The notes below the pieces were generated by a model. The model was not told where the DNA came from. It did no database searches and saw nothing but the letters and a program-made list of their open reading frames with translations. The translations under genes were made by a program, and so were the position numbers. From Drosophila miranda (Eukaryota > Arthropoda > Insecta > Diptera > Drosophilidae), in assembly GCF_003369915.1 (NCBI RefSeq), contig NW_022881603.1:27959522-28023521 (forward strand): a stretch of 64,000 bases of DNA, read 5' to 3'. Below are positions 45,834-58,050 of the stretch, one piece after another. The number at the start of each line of letters is the position of its first letter. Position 1 is the stretch's first letter.

Positions 45834-45964
45834 AGGAGCAATTGAAGGACCTGAACCAGTTCGAGGAGCCCCTCCAGAAAGCCCTCGATATGGTCAAGGT
45901 GAACCAGCAATGGCAAAGGGATTGTTCCGGCGATTTCAGCCAGGCTCTGGGGAGGCATATCTAA

Positions 45965-46458
45965 GAACCATACACAGCCCATGTCCAATAAACGGGGAAA
46001 CGGGGTCCAATAAACGTGGGCACTGGATCAGGAGATGAACAATGGGAAAAAGTTGTCCCCGCCATTTACTTATCCCTTTTGTTTGGCTTGGAGCTACTCC
46101 ATCGACGGCTGCCAATTAGTGAAATTAATCGTTTGCAATTGATGTGCCAAAGGGATAAATGGATGGCACTGGCAACAGGAGACGAGACTTAGGGCATCAA
46201 TCAGTTGAAAGTATCTGTCAGCTTCTACTATTATGAGGGCATTGTGCAATCTTGTATCAATTACATATCACAATGCATTTGACAACGGATCCCGGCTACT
46301 ACTGCGCGTATAAGCAGGCAATTAGGAACAATTGACTGAACTAAATGGATATAGATTGACATTGAAGGGATTCCTGCCCAAAGAGATAATTGTAGATTCG
46401 GTAATCCTAGAGGAGTCCTACTGCCAACGCTTTAAAGCAAATGCCTTCGAGTACTCAT
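45965..46458. other. Intergenic sequence
   Basis: Downstream of the aminopeptidase, with two AATAAA signals near its start. No gene is recognised. The tandem-duplicated region begins at 46459. Confidence 0.55.
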
Positions 46459-46651
46459 TGGAAAACCATTGATGATGAAACCACAAAGAGAATCGTTGGG
46501 CATACATATGTAAGCCAATAAAAGTTCGAGTATATGTACAGTGTACACACTACATGCATATGTGTACATAGTTTCTTCATTGCATTCATAAATGCAAATG
46601 AAAAGTGGCGCTGTCCTGTCAAATAAATTAACGCTATTAATGCTTGTTAAA
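46459..46651. repeat. Tandem-duplication segment A, unit 1
   Basis: 193 bp that recur at 58899-59091 with very few changes. In unit 2 segment A runs directly into segment B, while here 6.4 kb of inserted DNA lies between them. The segment has a CATATG-rich run and no gene. Confidence 0.9.
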
Positions 46652-46718
46652 ATTGGTCTGATACATTGGTCTGATACCAATTTGTTTTGCAAATAATAGT
46701 AAATAAATAAATAATAAA

Positions 46719-47725
46719 ATGGAATACGCTGTGGTCTGTGCCAAAAAAAGCTGTAAGAAGCAGATCATCCACGATCAGCCGAATGTCCCCTGCTGGCTCT
46801 GCGACAGCGTAGTGCACGCAAAATGCGCTGGATTTTCTGGCCTCGTGAGTGATGCTATAGCCAAACTTGCATTACAGTTGCGAGGCATGCCGTGCGGTGG
46901 AGAAAGACATGGTGGCTTTCATGAGGCAGACGCGGAGTGGCCTTAAGGAGCTGACCGTTGGTTTTAAAAACCAATACGATCGGCTCCTAGCCATGGAGGC
47001 TCAGTTTAGCGGTTTAAAACTGCTGAATGAGTCTCCGAGGCGCAAAAAGGTCACTCCGCGGGATCTGCAATTGCCAACCGTCACTCAGCCGTGCGCCGCC
47101 GAAAAACTGACTCCGACCACTCCAAGTGTGCAGCAGTTGATCTCGTTTGCCACTCCAAGGGCAACGACAGCTGCTGGCGATGCAGATTCGGTAGCCGAAT
47201 TCATCGCCTCGGAGAATGTGCAGCCAAGTACGTCTGCAGCGTCCGTGGTGTCCGTAAGTTCGCTAGTTGTCCCGTCTATCCCGATCCCACCAGTAAATAG
47301 ACGTTCCGGACCTCCGGATATTGCCACCACAGGTACTAGGCCTGTGGTGACTAAACCACTGGTGGGAGTCCCACCAAAACGACAAGTTTTTGTTTCACGG
47401 CTGGCCCCTGACCTCACATCTAATGATGTAATTGTAATTTTGTAATTTTATTCAAAGCAAAATAAAAGCCGTGGGCTTAAAGGTGGAGAAATTTAACTTC
47501 TCTTATGCCAGGGAGATAGCCTCGTTTAAGATAAGCATCTCCCCAACTCAATTTGACACCATTTGCTCCGCCAAATTTTGGCCGGAGCATTTGGTGGTGA
47601 AGGAGTTTAAGGCTAAGAAGAAGAATAGGCCCCCCATATCCCTTCCAAATCTTTCCAGTGTGCCACCCTCAACCTCAACTTCCTCTTCCTCAACTTCCCG
47701 TCTTGCTTCCACCTTTCCAAAAAAC
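46719..47725 (+). pseudogene. CR1-clade LINE ORF1 (PHD-like gag), broken
   Basis: Starts MEYAVVCAKKSCKKQI with a Cys-rich PHD/RING-like module (CWLCDSVVHAKCAGF, then YSCEAC in another frame), a low-complexity Pro/Thr/Ser middle, and a C-terminal esterase-free region (RQVFVSRLAPDLTSNDVI, then FKISISPTQFDTICSAKFW) found in ORF1 of insect CR1-like LINEs. At least two frame changes (near 46865 and 47440) interrupt it. Confidence 0.75.
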
Positions 47726-47739
47726 TAACTTCTCTTTTA

Positions 47740-48560
47740 GTAACCTATCAGAATGTAAGAGGCTTGCGTAGTAAGCTCAGCATTCTTTTCCGGGATAGTG
47801 TTGCATTTACTTCCCACGTTATTGTGTTTACTGAAACCTGGTTAAAGCCGGACATTCTTAGTTCCGAGGTTTTGGCAGGTCGGTACACAACTTTTAGAAA
47901 GGACCGTTCGTCTCGACGTGCAGGGGGGTTATAATTGCAGTGGACTCTTACTTCACGTCGGAACACTTCACAGTCCAAGTTCAACAGGAACTGGAATTCC
48001 TGTGTGTAAAACTGATTCTTCCCGCTTTCGCTATATTCATTACTTGCTCGTATATCCCACCTTCTTCGGATATTTCAATTTATGAGCAGCACTTGTCCGC
48101 TTTAACCGCTGTTTCTTCCTCGCTATTTGATAAAGATCGTATGATAGTTCTTGGTGACTTCAACTTGCCAGGAACTGTTTGGTCTTCGGTAAACGAGTCT
48201 AGTATCCTAGTGCCCATGTCACGACATGACTTTGTTGACGGCTTGCTTGACCTATCCCTGTCTCAAGTCAACCATGTGAAAAATTCCTTGGGTCGATTGC
48301 TTGATCTGTGCTTTGTATCGGATCCGAACATAGTGTTGTTAACCCGAGCCCTTCCGCTCACTATACCTGAAGACGCCTACCACCCTACTTTCGAGGTGTC
48401 GCTAGATATAGGACCAACTGTATTGGATCGGTCGAGTAGGCTGCCCGAACGTGTCCGCTGCTTTCGTAAAGCCGAGTTTGCGAAGCTTAATAACCTCATT
48501 AGGGATTTTGATTGGTCCGCTTTGTACTTGTGCACTGATATCATAAAAGGCACAAACATT
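47740..48560 (+). pseudogene. CR1-clade LINE ORF2, endonuclease part
   Basis: Endonuclease motifs in order: YQNVRGLRSKL, FTETWL, then, after a frame break near 47932, VLGDFNLPG and SLGRLLDLCFVSD. The coding sequence is cut at about 48560 by a DINE-1 insertion after DIIKGTNIF. Confidence 0.8.
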
Positions 48561-49655
48561 TTTATACCCGATACTCAAAATGAGTATTGGGGTATATTAG
48601 ATTTGTGGTAAAAGTGGATGTGTGTAACGTCCAAAAGTATATATATTCTTGATCAGCATCAATAGCCGAGTCGATTGCGCCATGTCTGTCTGTCCTCCTG
48701 TCCGTCGGTCCGTCTGTCCGTCTGTCCGTCCCCTTCAGCGCCTAGTGCTCAAAGACTATAAGAGCGAGAGCAACGATGTTTCGGATCCAGACTTCTGTGA
48801 TATGTCACTGCTACAAGAATATTTCAAAACTTTGCCCCGCCCACTTCTGCCCCCACAAAGAGCGAAAATCTGTGGCATCCACAATTTCGACGATACGAGA
48901 AAACTAAAAACGCAGAATCGTAGAAGATGACTATATCTTCTAGAGTGCAAAATCTGAACCAGATCGTATAATTATTATAGCCAGCATCAAGAAAACAATT
49001 TCATTTTTTCTCGCCCTGTCTCTCTCTAACACACACGTAGCATAGGCGGCTTTGCTTAGAGTAAAACATTAGCGCCTAAATCTCAGAGACTATAAAAGCT
49101 AGAGCAACCAAATTTGGTATCCACACTCCTAATATATCGGACCGAGACGAGTTTGTTTCAAAATTTCGCCACACCCCCTTCCGCCCCCGCAAAGGATGAA
49201 AATCTGGGGATATTCACAAATCTCAGAGACTATGAAGGCTAGAGTAACCAAATTTGGTATCCGCACTCCTGTTAGATCTCACTATAAAACGTATATCTCA
49301 CAATTTCGCCCCACCCCCTTCCGCCCCCACAAAGGACAAAAATCTGTTGCATCCACAATATTGAGGATACGAGAAAACTAAAAACGCAGAATCATAGATA
49401 ATGATCATATATATCAGATTGCTGAATCTGGATCAGATCAGATCATTTCTATAGCCAAAAGGAACAAATCAATTTGCACTGGCTACGCAGCACCCGACGT
49501 CACGCTCAGACTGATTTTCTGTCTCTCTCGCACGCACTCCTTGTCGTGTCGTTTAATATTAGCGGCGTCTGCCGGAGGAGAGCCATACTGACTTAGTATC
49601 GGGTATAACTGTAGAGTTGCGGTGTCCCCAGCAACTCACAACGTTCCCCCTCGTT
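48560..49655 (+). mobile_element. DINE-1/INE-1 copy nested in the CR1 LINE (first)
   Basis: Head TATACCCGATACT at 48563, (GTCY)n core near 48685-48730, matching 13-bp inverted repeat AGTATCGGGTATA near 49595-49607, and a stem-loop GAGTTGC...GCAACTC ahead of the 3' end. About 1.1 kb, the short form. It lacks the ~360-bp module of the palindrome copies. Confidence 0.88.
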
Positions 49656-49673
49656 TACAATGCTCTTGGCACA

Positions 49674-50795
49674 TTTTTATACCCGATACTCAAAATGAGT
49701 ATTGGGGTATATTAGATTTGTGGTAAAAGTGGATGTGTGTAACGTCCAGAAGGAATCGTTTCCGACCCCATAAAGTATATATATTCTTGATCAGCATCAA
49801 TAGCCGAGTCGATTGAGCCATGTCTGTCTGTCCGTCTGTCCGTCTGTCCGTCCGTCCGTCTGTCCGTCTGTCCGTCCCCTTCAGCGCCTAGTGCTCAAAG
49901 ACTATAAGAGCTAGAGCAACGATGTTTTGGATCCAGACTTCTGTGATATGTCACTGCTACACAAATATTTCAAAACTTCGCCCCGCCCACTTCCGCCCCC
50001 ACAAAGGACGAAAATCTGTGGCATCTACATTTTTAAAGATAGTATAAAACTAAAAGCGCAGAATCGTAGAAGATGACTATATCTTCTAGAGTGCAAAATC
50101 TGAACCAGATCGTATAATTATTATAGCCAGAATCAAGAAAACAATTTCATTCTTTCTCGCTCTGTCTCTCTCTAACACACAGGTTTCATGGTCGGTTTTG
50201 CCAATTGCAAAATATTAGTTCAAGGATCTCAGAACCTATAAGAGCCAGAGCAACCAAATTTGGTATCCACACTCCTGTGATATCGGACCTTGACCGTTTC
50301 GTGTCCAAATTTCGCCACACCCCCTTCCGCCCACGCAAAGGACGAAAATCTGGGGCATTCCCAAATCTCAGAGACTTTTAAGGCTAGAGTAACCAAATTT
50401 GGTATCCGCACTTCTGTTAGATCTCACTATAAAACGTATATCTCAGAATTTCGCCCCACCCTCTTCCGCCCCCACAAAAGACGAAAATCTGTTGCATCCA
50501 CAATATTGCACATTCGAGAAAACTAAAAACGTAGAATCATAGATAATGACCATATCTATCAGATGGCTGAATCTGGATCAGATCAGATCATTTTTGTAGC
50601 CAAAAGGAACAAATCAATTTGCAGTGGCTACGCAGCCCCCGACGTCACGCTCAGACTGATTTTCTGTCTCTCTCGCACGCACTCTTTGTCGTGTCGTTCA
50701 ATATTAGCGGCGTCTGCCGGAGAGAGCCATACTGACTTAGTATCGGGTATAACTGTAGAGTTGCGGTGTCCGCAGCAACTCACAACGTTCCACAT
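49674..50795 (+). mobile_element. DINE-1/INE-1 copy nested in the CR1 LINE (second)
   Basis: Begins about 20 bp after the first copy, same orientation, with the same head, GTCY core (about 49825-49876) and 3' stem-loop near 50755-50780. It is more diverged in its middle part (50165-50320) than the other short copies, so it is not a simple duplicate of its neighbour. Confidence 0.88.
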
Positions 50796-50799
50796 CGTT

Positions 50800-52755
50800 C
50801 GATTCTTGTGTCCCGATTTCTTGTCCGACTAGATCTGGAAAACCCCCTTGGTTTACCAAAGAGTTATCCAGTCTAAAAAACTTAAAATCAAGACTTTATA
50901 AAAAATTTCAAGAAGTGGATCTCCTACTTCTCACTCTCGCTATGTATTAGCTCGGTCAAACTTTTCAGTTCTTAATGCTCAATGCTATAAGAACTACCTA
51001 TCTCGATGCAGGATACGTTTTTCTCAGGACCCTAAACAGTTTTACAGCTTCGTAAACAGTAAGAGTAGAACGTCCGCACACCCATCCTCGCTATCATTTT
51101 GTAATACGTCGGCAAATAATGATCCGGCAATTGCCGATCTTTTTGCCCAATTCTTCCAAACCACCTATTCTGAGGAAAGCTACTCTGGTCATCCGTACCC
51201 ATACGGTTTACCGAGGTCGAACGGCATTTTCAGTCCCTTGTTAAATGAATGTTCCCTACTTCATGATCTTCGACTAGTTAAGCCGGTGTTTTCACCGGGT
51301 CCAGACGTGGTTCCAGGTTGTGTACTCAGGTACTGCGCCGAGGCTCTGTGTGGACCTTTGCTTAAACTGTTCACCCTGTCCATTGATTCTTCTTGCTTCC
51401 CCCGATCTGGAAGGAATCGTTTATAATTCCTCTCCATAAAAAAGGTAGCAAGTCTGATGCAAAAAATTATAGAGGTATAGCAAAGTTATCCGCTATTCCT
51501 AAAATGTTTGAGAAGGTTTTAACTCCGCACTTGCAACATCTCTGCAAGTCACTTATATCTCCAACTCAGCATGGATTTATAAGGCGGCGATCAACCACCA
51601 CGAACTTGTTAGAGTTTACCTCTTTCATTATTAAAGGCTTTCAATGTAACTTACAGACGTATGTTATTTACACCGACTTTAGTAAAGCATTCGACTCTGT
51701 AAACCATTCCCTTTTAGCGCATAAACTTGACCTTTTAGGGTTTCCGCCCAACCTCCTGAGATGGATTTCTAGCTATCTTTGTTCTAGGTCTCAAAGAGTC
51801 CTCTTCAAAAACTCCCTCTCTTTACCAGTAAAGGTTTCTTCGGGAGTACCACAAGGCAGCCATCTAGGCCCCTTACTCTTCACACTCTTTACCTACAGTA
51901 TTAACATACTCTCGAGTACTTATGTATGCGGATGATGTTAAACTCTGTGTCCAGTACAAGGACATTTCATTTCATTCTCGCTTGCAATCCGATCTCAATA
52001 ACTTTCAGTCATGGTGTTGTGCAAACTTGTTACACCTTAATGCCTCGAAATGCAAAGTTATGACATTTCATCGTTCTAGCCCTTTGTTGGCTCCCTACAC
52101 CATATTTGGTGGTTCTCTTGAGAGAATTACCCTGGTGGATGATCTGGGTGTTATGTTAGACCCCAAGTTAAAGTTTTCCGAACACATTTCTACCATGGTA
52201 ACTAAGGCCATGGGCGTGCTTGGGCTTATAAAGAGGTGGTCAAAGGAATTTGACGACCCCTATATAAAAAAGACTCTCTATACCTCGCTTGTTCGTCCGA
52301 TCTAAGAATACGGCTCCTGTGTATGGTGCCCTCAGTACAAAGTACAGCAGGACCGTATAGAATCAGTACAGAAAAACTTTTTATTCTTTGCTCTGCGGGG
52401 CCTTAACTGGGATGCGGGTGTAAGACTCCCATCTTACTCTAGTAGACTACTATTAGTAAACCTCCCATCCTTAGTTAACCGTAGAAAAATGCTTGGTGTG
52501 ATATTTATGCACAACTTGATTAGGGGTGACATAGACAGCCCTGATCTGTTGAGCCGCATAAAATTCACGATTCCTATTAGACTGACTAGAAATTTTATAC
52601 CGTTGTTCCTTCCACTTTGTAGATCGAATTATTCCTTGCATGAACCGTTTAGGGTCTTATGCTCGGATTATAATTCCCTCTACCATATTATATCCACCAC
52701 TAATTCTCTTCCTCTTATTAAATTATTAATCCTTACACACCTTTCTATTAATTAG
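50800..52755 (+). pseudogene. CR1-clade LINE ORF2, reverse transcriptase part
   Basis: Continues ORF2 after the DINE-1 pair (GKPPWFTKEL type start). The reverse transcriptase is well preserved: PPIWKESFIIPLHKKGSK, QHGFIRRRSTTTNLLEF, YTDFSKAFDSVNH, SSGVPQGSHLGPLLF, then, in a different frame, YADDVKLC near 51922 and LNASKCKVMTF. Frame breaks occur upstream (about 50880-51390), just before YADD, and after SLVRPI (TAA at 52303). Confidence 0.85.
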
Positions 52756-52840
52756 TAACTGTAGTGGTATTTGTATTTTGATTGCATGCTTAGTTTCTTA
52801 GTAAGTTTAGTACTAATTTTCCTCGAATGTTAGTCAAATA

Positions 52841-53048
52841 GCTATCTTTCTTGCATGTTCGCGTTTGGTTCGGCTACGCACCGCGCGTCATGCGGCAGCG
52901 CCCCTCGGTCGGTTGGGCGGGAGGAGGGCTGCGTTTTGCCTGGGATCCGCGCGTAACAGCCTTCTGCTGGTGTCACACGGGCCACTTGACGGTGCAGTAA
53001 CTGCATCGCCTCTTGAAAGATGCAGTCATTGCATGTCAACGTCCAAAG
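52841..53048. other. GC-rich insert of unknown origin next to the CR1 LINE
   Basis: About 200 bp, markedly GC-rich against AT-rich flanks, absent from unit 2 and therefore part of the inserted material. It ends with two similar short blocks (GATGCAGTCATTGCATG and GTGCAGTAACTGCATC) that are partial inverted repeats. Not recognised: perhaps part of the LINE 3' region or a separate small element. Confidence 0.4.
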
Positions 53049-53840
53049 TAAAAGCGGTTATTAAATTAATTAAATGTGATGTCAGCTGGACGTGTGTGCG
53101 CTCTGTGGCACAGTGTACGAGCGGGAGTACGACTCTGAGCACACACGGATGCGAGTACGGACGCGGACTATTGTATTTTAAATATTTATGCTGGACATTG
53201 GCATTTTAGCGCTACTTTTTGCTTATTTATTTTTCACAAATTAATTGAATTGGAGCGTCGCGAGCGGAGTGGCAGCTTAATATCGTTCACCTGTCAAATT
53301 AGTTGCCACAGGCACCAGACATCAGACATCCATGAAATTGTTATGGAAATAGCCGTCGAAAACGGTCAAACACCACATCCAAGTCGGGCACAGACCACCA
53401 CAGGACATTTCTAGCTGCCCTACTCCTTTGGAGCTCCCATTAACAATCGATATATTTGCATTGGCCCCAGCCGCAGCCGCGGCCCCAGCCCCAGCCTTGG
53501 GAGGGGTCATGCAAGCAATTTGTGGGCAAAGTTTTATGTTTGGTTAGCCCTTTGCTTTGTCTGCTGCCCCAAGGGCAGGAGGAGCTTGAGTGCAGGAGAC
53601 AGAAGACAGGACTGCAGCTCCTTCGATCCCCCGACTTGCCTGCAGTTTGTGGCTCCTTCCGATGCCGGCTGCAGCTTAGCATAAAATCAAATTTCGTTCT
53701 TTAATTAATATGCATTCAGTATCGGGGCCAGAACAAGGATCAAATTATGTAATAGCCGCATTAAAATTGAATTTCTCGAATGCGTGCCTCGTGGATAGTC
53801 GTAGCTCTCTCCATCTATATCTATATCTATGCTTGTGTGT
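53049..53840. repeat. Tandem-duplication segment B, unit 1
   Basis: Matches 59090-59962. Non-coding: a CAGACATC microsatellite near 53320, a CAGCCC/CCAGCC-rich patch near 53466-53500, and a CTATAT run at the end. Compared with unit 2 it has one instead of two copies of a 76-bp block. Confidence 0.88.
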
Positions 53841-54955
53841 TTTTTCATACCCGATACTCAAAATGAGTATTGGGGTATATTAGATTTGTGGTAAAAGTGG
53901 ATGTGTGTAACGTCCAAAAGGAATCGTTTCCGACCCCATAAAGTATATATATTCTTGATCAGCATCAATAGCCGAGTCGATTGAGCCATGTCTGTCTGTC
54001 CGTCTGTCCGTCCGTCCGTCTGTCCGTCTGTCCGTCCCCTTCAGCGCCTAGTGCTCAAAGACTATAAGAGTGAGAGCAACGATGTTTTGGACCCAGACTT
54101 CTGTGATATGTCACTGCTACAAGAATATTTCAAAACTTTGCCCCGCCCACTTCCGCCCCACAAAGGGCGAAAATCTGTGGCATCCACAATTTCGACGATA
54201 CGAGAAAACTAAAAACGCAGAATCGTAGAAGACGACTATATCTTCTAGAGTGCAAAATCTGAACCAGATCGTATAATTATTATAGCCAGCATCAAGAAAA
54301 CAATTTCATTTTTTCTCGCCCTGTCTCTCTCTAACACACACGTAGCATAGCCGGCTTTGAGTAAAACATTATCGCCTAGATCTCAGAGACTATAAAAGCT
54401 AGAGCAACCAAATTTGGTATCCACACTCCTAATATATCGGACCGAGACGAGTTTGTTTCAAAATTTCGCCACACCCCCTTCCGCCCCCGCAAAGGATGAA
54501 AATCTGGGGATATTCACAAATCTCAGAGACTATTAAGGCTAGAGTAACCAAATTTGGTATCCGCACTCCTGTTAGATCTCACTATGAAACGTATATCTCA
54601 AAGTTTCGCCCCACCCCCTTCCGCCCCCACAAAGGACGAAAATATGTTGCATCCACAATATTGAGGATACGAGAAAACTAAAAACGCAGAATCATAGATA
54701 ATGATCATATATATCAGATTGCTGAATCTGGATCAGATCAGATCATTTCTATAGCCAAAAGGAACAAATCAATTTGCACTGGCTACGCAGCACCCGACGT
54801 CACGCTCAGACTGATTTTCTGTCTCTCTCGCACGCACTCCTTGTCGTGTCGTTTAATATTAGCGGCGTCTGCCGGAGGAGAGCCATACTGACTTAGTATC
54901 GGGTATAACTGTAGAGTTGCGGTCTCCGCAGCAACTCACAACGTTCCCCCTCGTT
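53841..54955 (+). mobile_element. DINE-1/INE-1 copy at the junction of segment B and the R1 LINE
   Basis: Inserted in the T-run that is the reversed poly-A tail of the R1 LINE; unit 2 has the uninterrupted T-run at the same place (59963). Head CATACCCGATACT at about 53846, GTCY core near 53992-54035, 3' inverted repeat and stem-loop near 54895-54935. Very similar to the copy at 48560, which suggests recent activity. Confidence 0.88.
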
Positions 54956-55104
54956 TTATATTTATATACCTATTTATTTGCTCTATAATATATACTATAC
55001 AATTTATATTTAACTTAATTTAACGGACAAGAGTACTGTTGGGACTAGGGGCCCCGCGGACTGCGGTACTGCCGCAAAGCATTGCTTCGCAGTGGCGTGG
55101 ATAC

Positions 55105-58050
55105 CTACTCCGTCTGCTCCTTCCGCCTTCTCTCCAAGGACCTAAGCGTTCGCATCACGCTAGAGGCGAACTCCGCGGCCGCTTCCCACACCTTCGGGTC
55201 TGCCAGCATCAGCGCCACCAGAGTCTCGGTGCTGACCCTAGACCCTGCTGCTGTCTCCAATGTCTGACGCTCGAGGTCAAACCTGTGGCAGTCGAAGAGG
55301 ACGTGGCGAGCGTCCTCCTCTACGCCTGTGCCACACTCGGGGCACCAGTCCTCTGTCTCGTGGCCGAAGCGCTTGAGGTAGCCGCGGAAGCAGCCATGTC
55401 CGCTCAGTGCCTGGGTAAGGTAGAAATCCACCTGGCCGTGCTTCCTTTCAACCCAGCATGCTATGCTTGGGATGAGGGTGTGGGTCCAACGGCCTTTGGG
55501 TGAGTGGTCCCATCGAGTCTGCCATCTGTCCATGCTGGTCCTTCTGGCGGGGTCCTTTATTTCTGCTTTGGAGCGTACCTCGGCTGCACTGTCCATCATG
55601 GCATCATGGATCTCCTTCCTCTCCCTTATCAGCTCCCTGAGCGGAACTTGCCCGGCAATGACTAACGCAGCTTCGTCTGAGATGGTCCGGAACGAGCACG
55701 CGATCCTAATGGCGCACAGACTGTACGTTGCCTCCACTCCTCGCATGTAGTTCCTCACCTTCGCGGCTTCTGCCCACACCAGTGCGGCGTAGAGCATCTG
55801 CGACGTCACGACGCTCGTCAGCAGTTTCCTCGTTGCCTGCTTTTGCCCTCTGGTGTTTAGCAGCATCCTGGATAGCGCTCTTTGAAGGACAGGCGCGTGT
55901 CGATGAGGACTCCTAGGTACTTGATGGACCTCTGCGATTGGATCGCGGTCCCACCAACCTGCACTCTGGCGGTCTCGACCACTTTACGGCTGGATATCAG
56001 GACCGCCTCCGTTTTTTGGGCCGCCAGCTCCAGCCCCGCGGCGGCTAGCCACGCCTCAACGGCTTGTATGGCGACGTTGGCAAGCTCCTTCACTGCGGCA
56101 AGTTCCTTCGCTACCGCCACTATTGCGACGTCGTCAGCGAAACCCCCAGGTTAGTGTTGGCTGGCATCGGGAGCCGTAGGAGCCCGTCGTACATGGCGTT
56201 CCAGAGCAGAGATCCCAAAACGGAGCCCTGCGGGACTCCGGCTGAGACTTCGTATGCCCTAGAGCCCTGACACGTGTCCATTGTCAGCACCCTATTGCTG
56301 AAATAGCTGCGCGCTATATTCAGTAGGTAGCCCGGGATGTTGAAGGACCTCAGTGCCTCCAGCGTCCGGGTCCAGTCGGCCGAGTTGAAGGCGTTCCTTA
56401 TGTCCAGTGTCACCACCAGACAATAGGACTTGGTTCCGCCTCTCCACCTAGTCCCAACAATGGCTTCCTCCGCCGTTTGTACGACCCTCAAGATGGCGTC
56501 CAGCGTCGACCTCCCTTTCCTGAACCCGTATTGGTTCTGGGAGAGACCGCCTGCTGCTTCGATGGCTGCGCGCAGCCTCGCACCGATCACCCTTTCGAAG
56601 ACCTTTCCCATGGAGTCCAGAAGGCAGATGGGCCTGTAGGAAGAGGCCACCCCTGGCGGCTTGCCCGGCTTGGTTAATAGTAGCAGCCGTTGCCTTTTCC
56701 ACCTCTCGGGGAATGTCCCCTCCTGGAGGCATTTGTTGAAAAGGCCCGCAACTTCCCTCGGGAGTAGAAGAAGTGCCAGTTTCAGCGCGCTGTTGGGGAT
56801 CGCATCCGGACCCGGAGCCTTCCTAGGTATCAGGTTTCTGCCTGCCTGCAACACCTCGGCTTCCGTAACCTCGCAGATGTCGCTCGGGCTATGCTCGAAC
56901 CGCAGGGAGCTAGGGATCTGCCGTCCTCGAGGAAACAGTGCGCTGACTATTCCCTCCAGTGCCTCTGGATCTGTTGGGGCTTTGCTGCCCGCGTTCAGCC
57001 TCTTCACCACCATCCTGTACGCGCCTCCCCAGGGGTCCTATTCGGCGGCATCACACAGCTTAAGGAAGCATTCCCTCTTGCTGTTCCTTATGGCGGTCTT
57101 CAGATCCTTCCTCGCCGCTTTGTAGGTCTCGCTGCATCGGGACAAGCGCGGTGTGCCTCTGGCTCGCTGGAGCAGCCTTCTGGCCCGGTGGCAGGTTCTA
57201 CGGAGAACCGCAATCGCTTCGCTCCACCAGAAAACTGGATCCTTGTGCTTCCGGAACGTCCCTCTCGGTAGCATGCTCTGGTCGCAGGCGCCTTCAAGTG
57301 CGTCCGCCAATTTGGTCGCCATATCGTTGGCTCCGTCTGCATCGTTTGCAGAATAGCTCTCAAGGGCGCTTGCGAAGGCTTGGGCCCTCAGCGTGTCCTG
57401 GCGGTACGCCTTCCCATGCCGGAACGGGGTACCTCTCGATCGGGCAAGGGTGCCCAGGGTGCATAGTATGGCCTCGTGGTCGCTGGCAGTGTATACGTCG
57501 CTGATCCTCCATCGGGCGTGCCGGGCCAGCGTGCTGCTGGCATAGGTGAGATCGATGATCGACCCTACACCTGCCCTGCTGAAAGTGTGTTGGGACTATC
57601 GTTCAGAAGGACGACGTCCAGAGAGGCAAAAGCCTCCAACACCGTGCGGCCTCTGGCGTTTGTACGGGAGGACCCCCATTCCAGGGCCCAGGCGTTGAAG
57701 TCGCCTCCGACTACGACGTTGTTCCGTCCTCGCAGATCGCAGCTCAGCTCGTCCATAATGCGGCTGAAAGTCTCCAGTGAGAGGCTGGGTGCCAGGTAGC
57801 AGCTGTAGAACCATATGCCGCCAACATACCCTCGGACGAACCCGTCTGCCGACTTGGTGTCGCGCAATTGTGGCGCGTCGACGCCACAGAGCCACAGGGC
57901 CGCTTTGCCAGTAAGGTCCGTGGTCCAATCGCTGCTGCTGCCCACCTTATGTGGTTCGCTGAGGAGTGCCACATCGCCAAGCTCGCGCGTCTGCGTCAGG
58001 AGATCCTGTGCGGCCCTGCAGTGATTCAGGTTGAGTTGGATCAACTGCAT
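55105..58050 (-). pseudogene. R1-b LINE ORF2, unit 1 copy (broken)
   Basis: Begins MQLIQLNLNHCRAAQDLL at 58050. The endonuclease part is interrupted near 57597 (LLNDSPN then stop frame), the middle reads again from about 57322, the reverse transcriptase (QNQYGFRKGRSTLDAI, VTLDIRNAFNSADW, SAGVPQGSVLGSLLW) runs to 56120, and the FADD motif is out of frame by one base there. The final part from 55866 to 55105 carries the C-terminal CCHC (CPECGTGVEEDARHVLFDC). At least four breaks. Confidence 0.85.

Larger units (their letters stand above)
46652..52840 (+). mobile_element. CR1-clade LINE, degraded, with two nested DINE-1 elements
   Basis: Inserted between segments A and B (empty site at 59090); TAAA flanks both sides of the whole insertion and may be its short target duplication. 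Order: gag-like ORF1 with a PHD-like Cys/His start (46719-47725), endonuclease (47740-48560), two DINE-1 copies (48560-50795), then the rest of ORF2 with the reverse transcriptase (about 50800-52755) and a 3' UTR. CR1 clade is inferred from the PHD-like ORF1 and the RT motifs. Many frame breaks. The right end is approximate, since it is followed by an unexplained GC-rich stretch before segment B. Confidence 0.8.

Noticed and set aside
52980-53040. The GTGCAGTAACTGCATC block as a tRNA or tRNA-derived element
   Set aside because: No A/B box pair or cloverleaf could be made from it by eye.
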